Shown: one piece after another, positions 5,702 through 6,292 of the stretch
Layout: each line of letters starts with the position of its first letter
Numbering within the stretch: position 1 is the stretch's first letter
Assembly: GCA_031276935.1 (NCBI GenBank)
Contig: JAISMD010000035.1
Coordinates: 1 to 6,292 of the forward strand
DNA length: 6,292 nucleotides
Direction of reading: 5' to 3'
Origin: Puniceicoccales bacterium
GTDB taxonomy: Bacteria; Verrucomicrobiota; Verrucomicrobiia; Opitutales; LL51
The notes under the pieces: model-generated
The model's input: the letters and a program-made list of their open reading frames with translations, nothing else
The model's database searches: none
What the model was told of the DNA's origin: nothing
Position numbers and translations under genes: made by a program

Positions 5702-6292
5702 TCAGATGTCACAGGCATTACCGTTGATCCAACTCAGAAAATTAGAATCGGTGTTAGACGCACCTCCCATTGAGCGGTGGATATTGGGAATGGCATCGCA
5801 AATTTTAGATGTCTTCGTTTGATCGGGATACCTGGTGAATTTATTGACCGTATCCGAGTACCATTCGACGGAACCATCGTAGTAGGCGACGAGACCACCC
5901 TTGCTTCCAAAAACACCGCCCTCATTGTTACTGGAAGAGTCCAACCATCGGCCATTGCTTTGGAGTCCACGGCTATAGGCAGCGGGATATTTCCCCTTAA
6001 AAAGCGTTTTGTAATTGAAATTCGGACACTGTACAATGCCACAGACTACGCTGAGAGGGAAAGTTCCTCCCCTAAAATCATTGTGTACTTTTCCCGTTGA
6101 TTTGTTGTAAATTTCGGTGGGAAAGGTTTTGGAGGTATTCCTTTTATAGGCTTTGACTTTGTAATCGAAATCCCAGGCCCAAACGGCAATGTCTTGGATA
6201 TAACCGTATTTCGCGAGTATGGCGGCGAAAGAATTGGCGGTGTGGCTATTTTCAGAAACATTATTCAGGTCCGAAAAGGTAATCGCCCGACC
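5702..6292 (-). CDS. Prepilin-type pseudopilin-like protein, C-terminal part (5' end outside window)
   Basis: The minus-strand frame is open from the right edge to TGA at 5702-5704, giving 196 residues without the N-terminal pilin helix. The visible part matches the globular region of pseudopilin-like proteins abundant in Verrucomicrobiota, Lentisphaerota and Planctomycetota. It opens with 'NNVSENSHTANSFAAILAKYGYI' (10-32, split in two helical turns), a usual early helix. Then come VWAWDFDYKV (37-46), two Cys (84 and 89), a 'YSRGLQSNGRW' turn (106-116) and GGVFGSKGGLVAYYDGSVEW (125-144). The last is the H-X9-DG processing-associated motif with Gly129 in place of His. A tail of about 50 residues follows, with Cys165 and Cys194. 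An in-frame TTG at 5944 is not a likely start because the domain continues upstream of it. The gene converges on the MATE gene with 45 bp between stops and no clear terminator hairpin. Confidence 0.75.
   Translation of the reverse strand, partial: GRAITFSDLNNVSENSHTANSFAAILAKYGYIQDIAVWAWDFDYKVKAYKRNTSKTFPTEIYNKSTGKVHNDFRGGTFPLSVVCGIVQCPNFNYKTLFKGKYPAAYSRGLQSNGRWLDSSSNNEGGVFGSKGGLVAYYDGSVEWYSDTVNKFTRYPDQTKTSKICDAIPNIHRSMGGASNTDSNFLSWINGNACDI

Noticed and set aside
5580..5822. An 80-codon plus-strand frame bridging the MATE end and the right-edge pseudopilin
   Set aside because: It overlaps both supported genes, and its sequence has no motif; the minus-strand frame carries the H-X9-DG-like domain.

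Overview
The window reads as bacterial chromosomal DNA of low to moderate GC, probably from a member of the Verrucomicrobiota (Opitutae/Puniceicoccales-like). Three things point there, none decisive. The pseudopilin at the right edge has the C-terminal layout common in that phylum. A minor pseudopilin gene stands alone rather than in a gsp/pil operon. The MATE transporter begins with a 'VDRMILSRYS' type first helix. No rRNA, tRNA, CRISPR array, transposase or phage gene is visible.

Layout, left to right. (1) The last 37 codons of an unidentified plus-strand gene end at 116. (2) A strongly AT-rich intergenic stretch (117-407) holds a near-perfect 26/27-nt direct repeat, a TATAAT box and a 9-bp inverted repeat lying across the next start codon. 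(3) A 446-codon plus-strand gene encodes an exported protein of no family I recognise: signal peptide, long polar and basic probably disordered middle, helical C-terminal half ending in a glycine-rich amphipathic segment. (4) Convergent to it is a minus-strand pair with a 4-base stop/start overlap: a DEDDy 3'-5' exonuclease followed by tlyA (S4 plus FtsJ-type rRNA 2'-O-methyltransferase). (5) Divergent from that pair is a plus-strand type II secretion/type IV pilus-like minor pseudopilin (GspJ-like). (6) A 198-bp intergenic region rich in inverted repeats leads into a 451-residue MATE-family exporter. (7) Convergent to the exporter, and open at the right edge, is the C-terminal 196 residues of a second, unrelated pseudopilin-like protein.

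Functional links are loose. The exonuclease and TlyA are probably co-transcribed and both act on nucleic acid. The two pseudopilins may serve one envelope machine encoded elsewhere. The exporter and the orphan secreted protein look like independent units. The least explained parts are the orphan secreted protein with its leader region, the folded leader of the MATE gene, and a translation-start pattern in which no gene has a well-placed Shine-Dalgarno sequence but three share TTCTATG. I see no clear multi-gene new system; the candidates are listed as findings with their limits.
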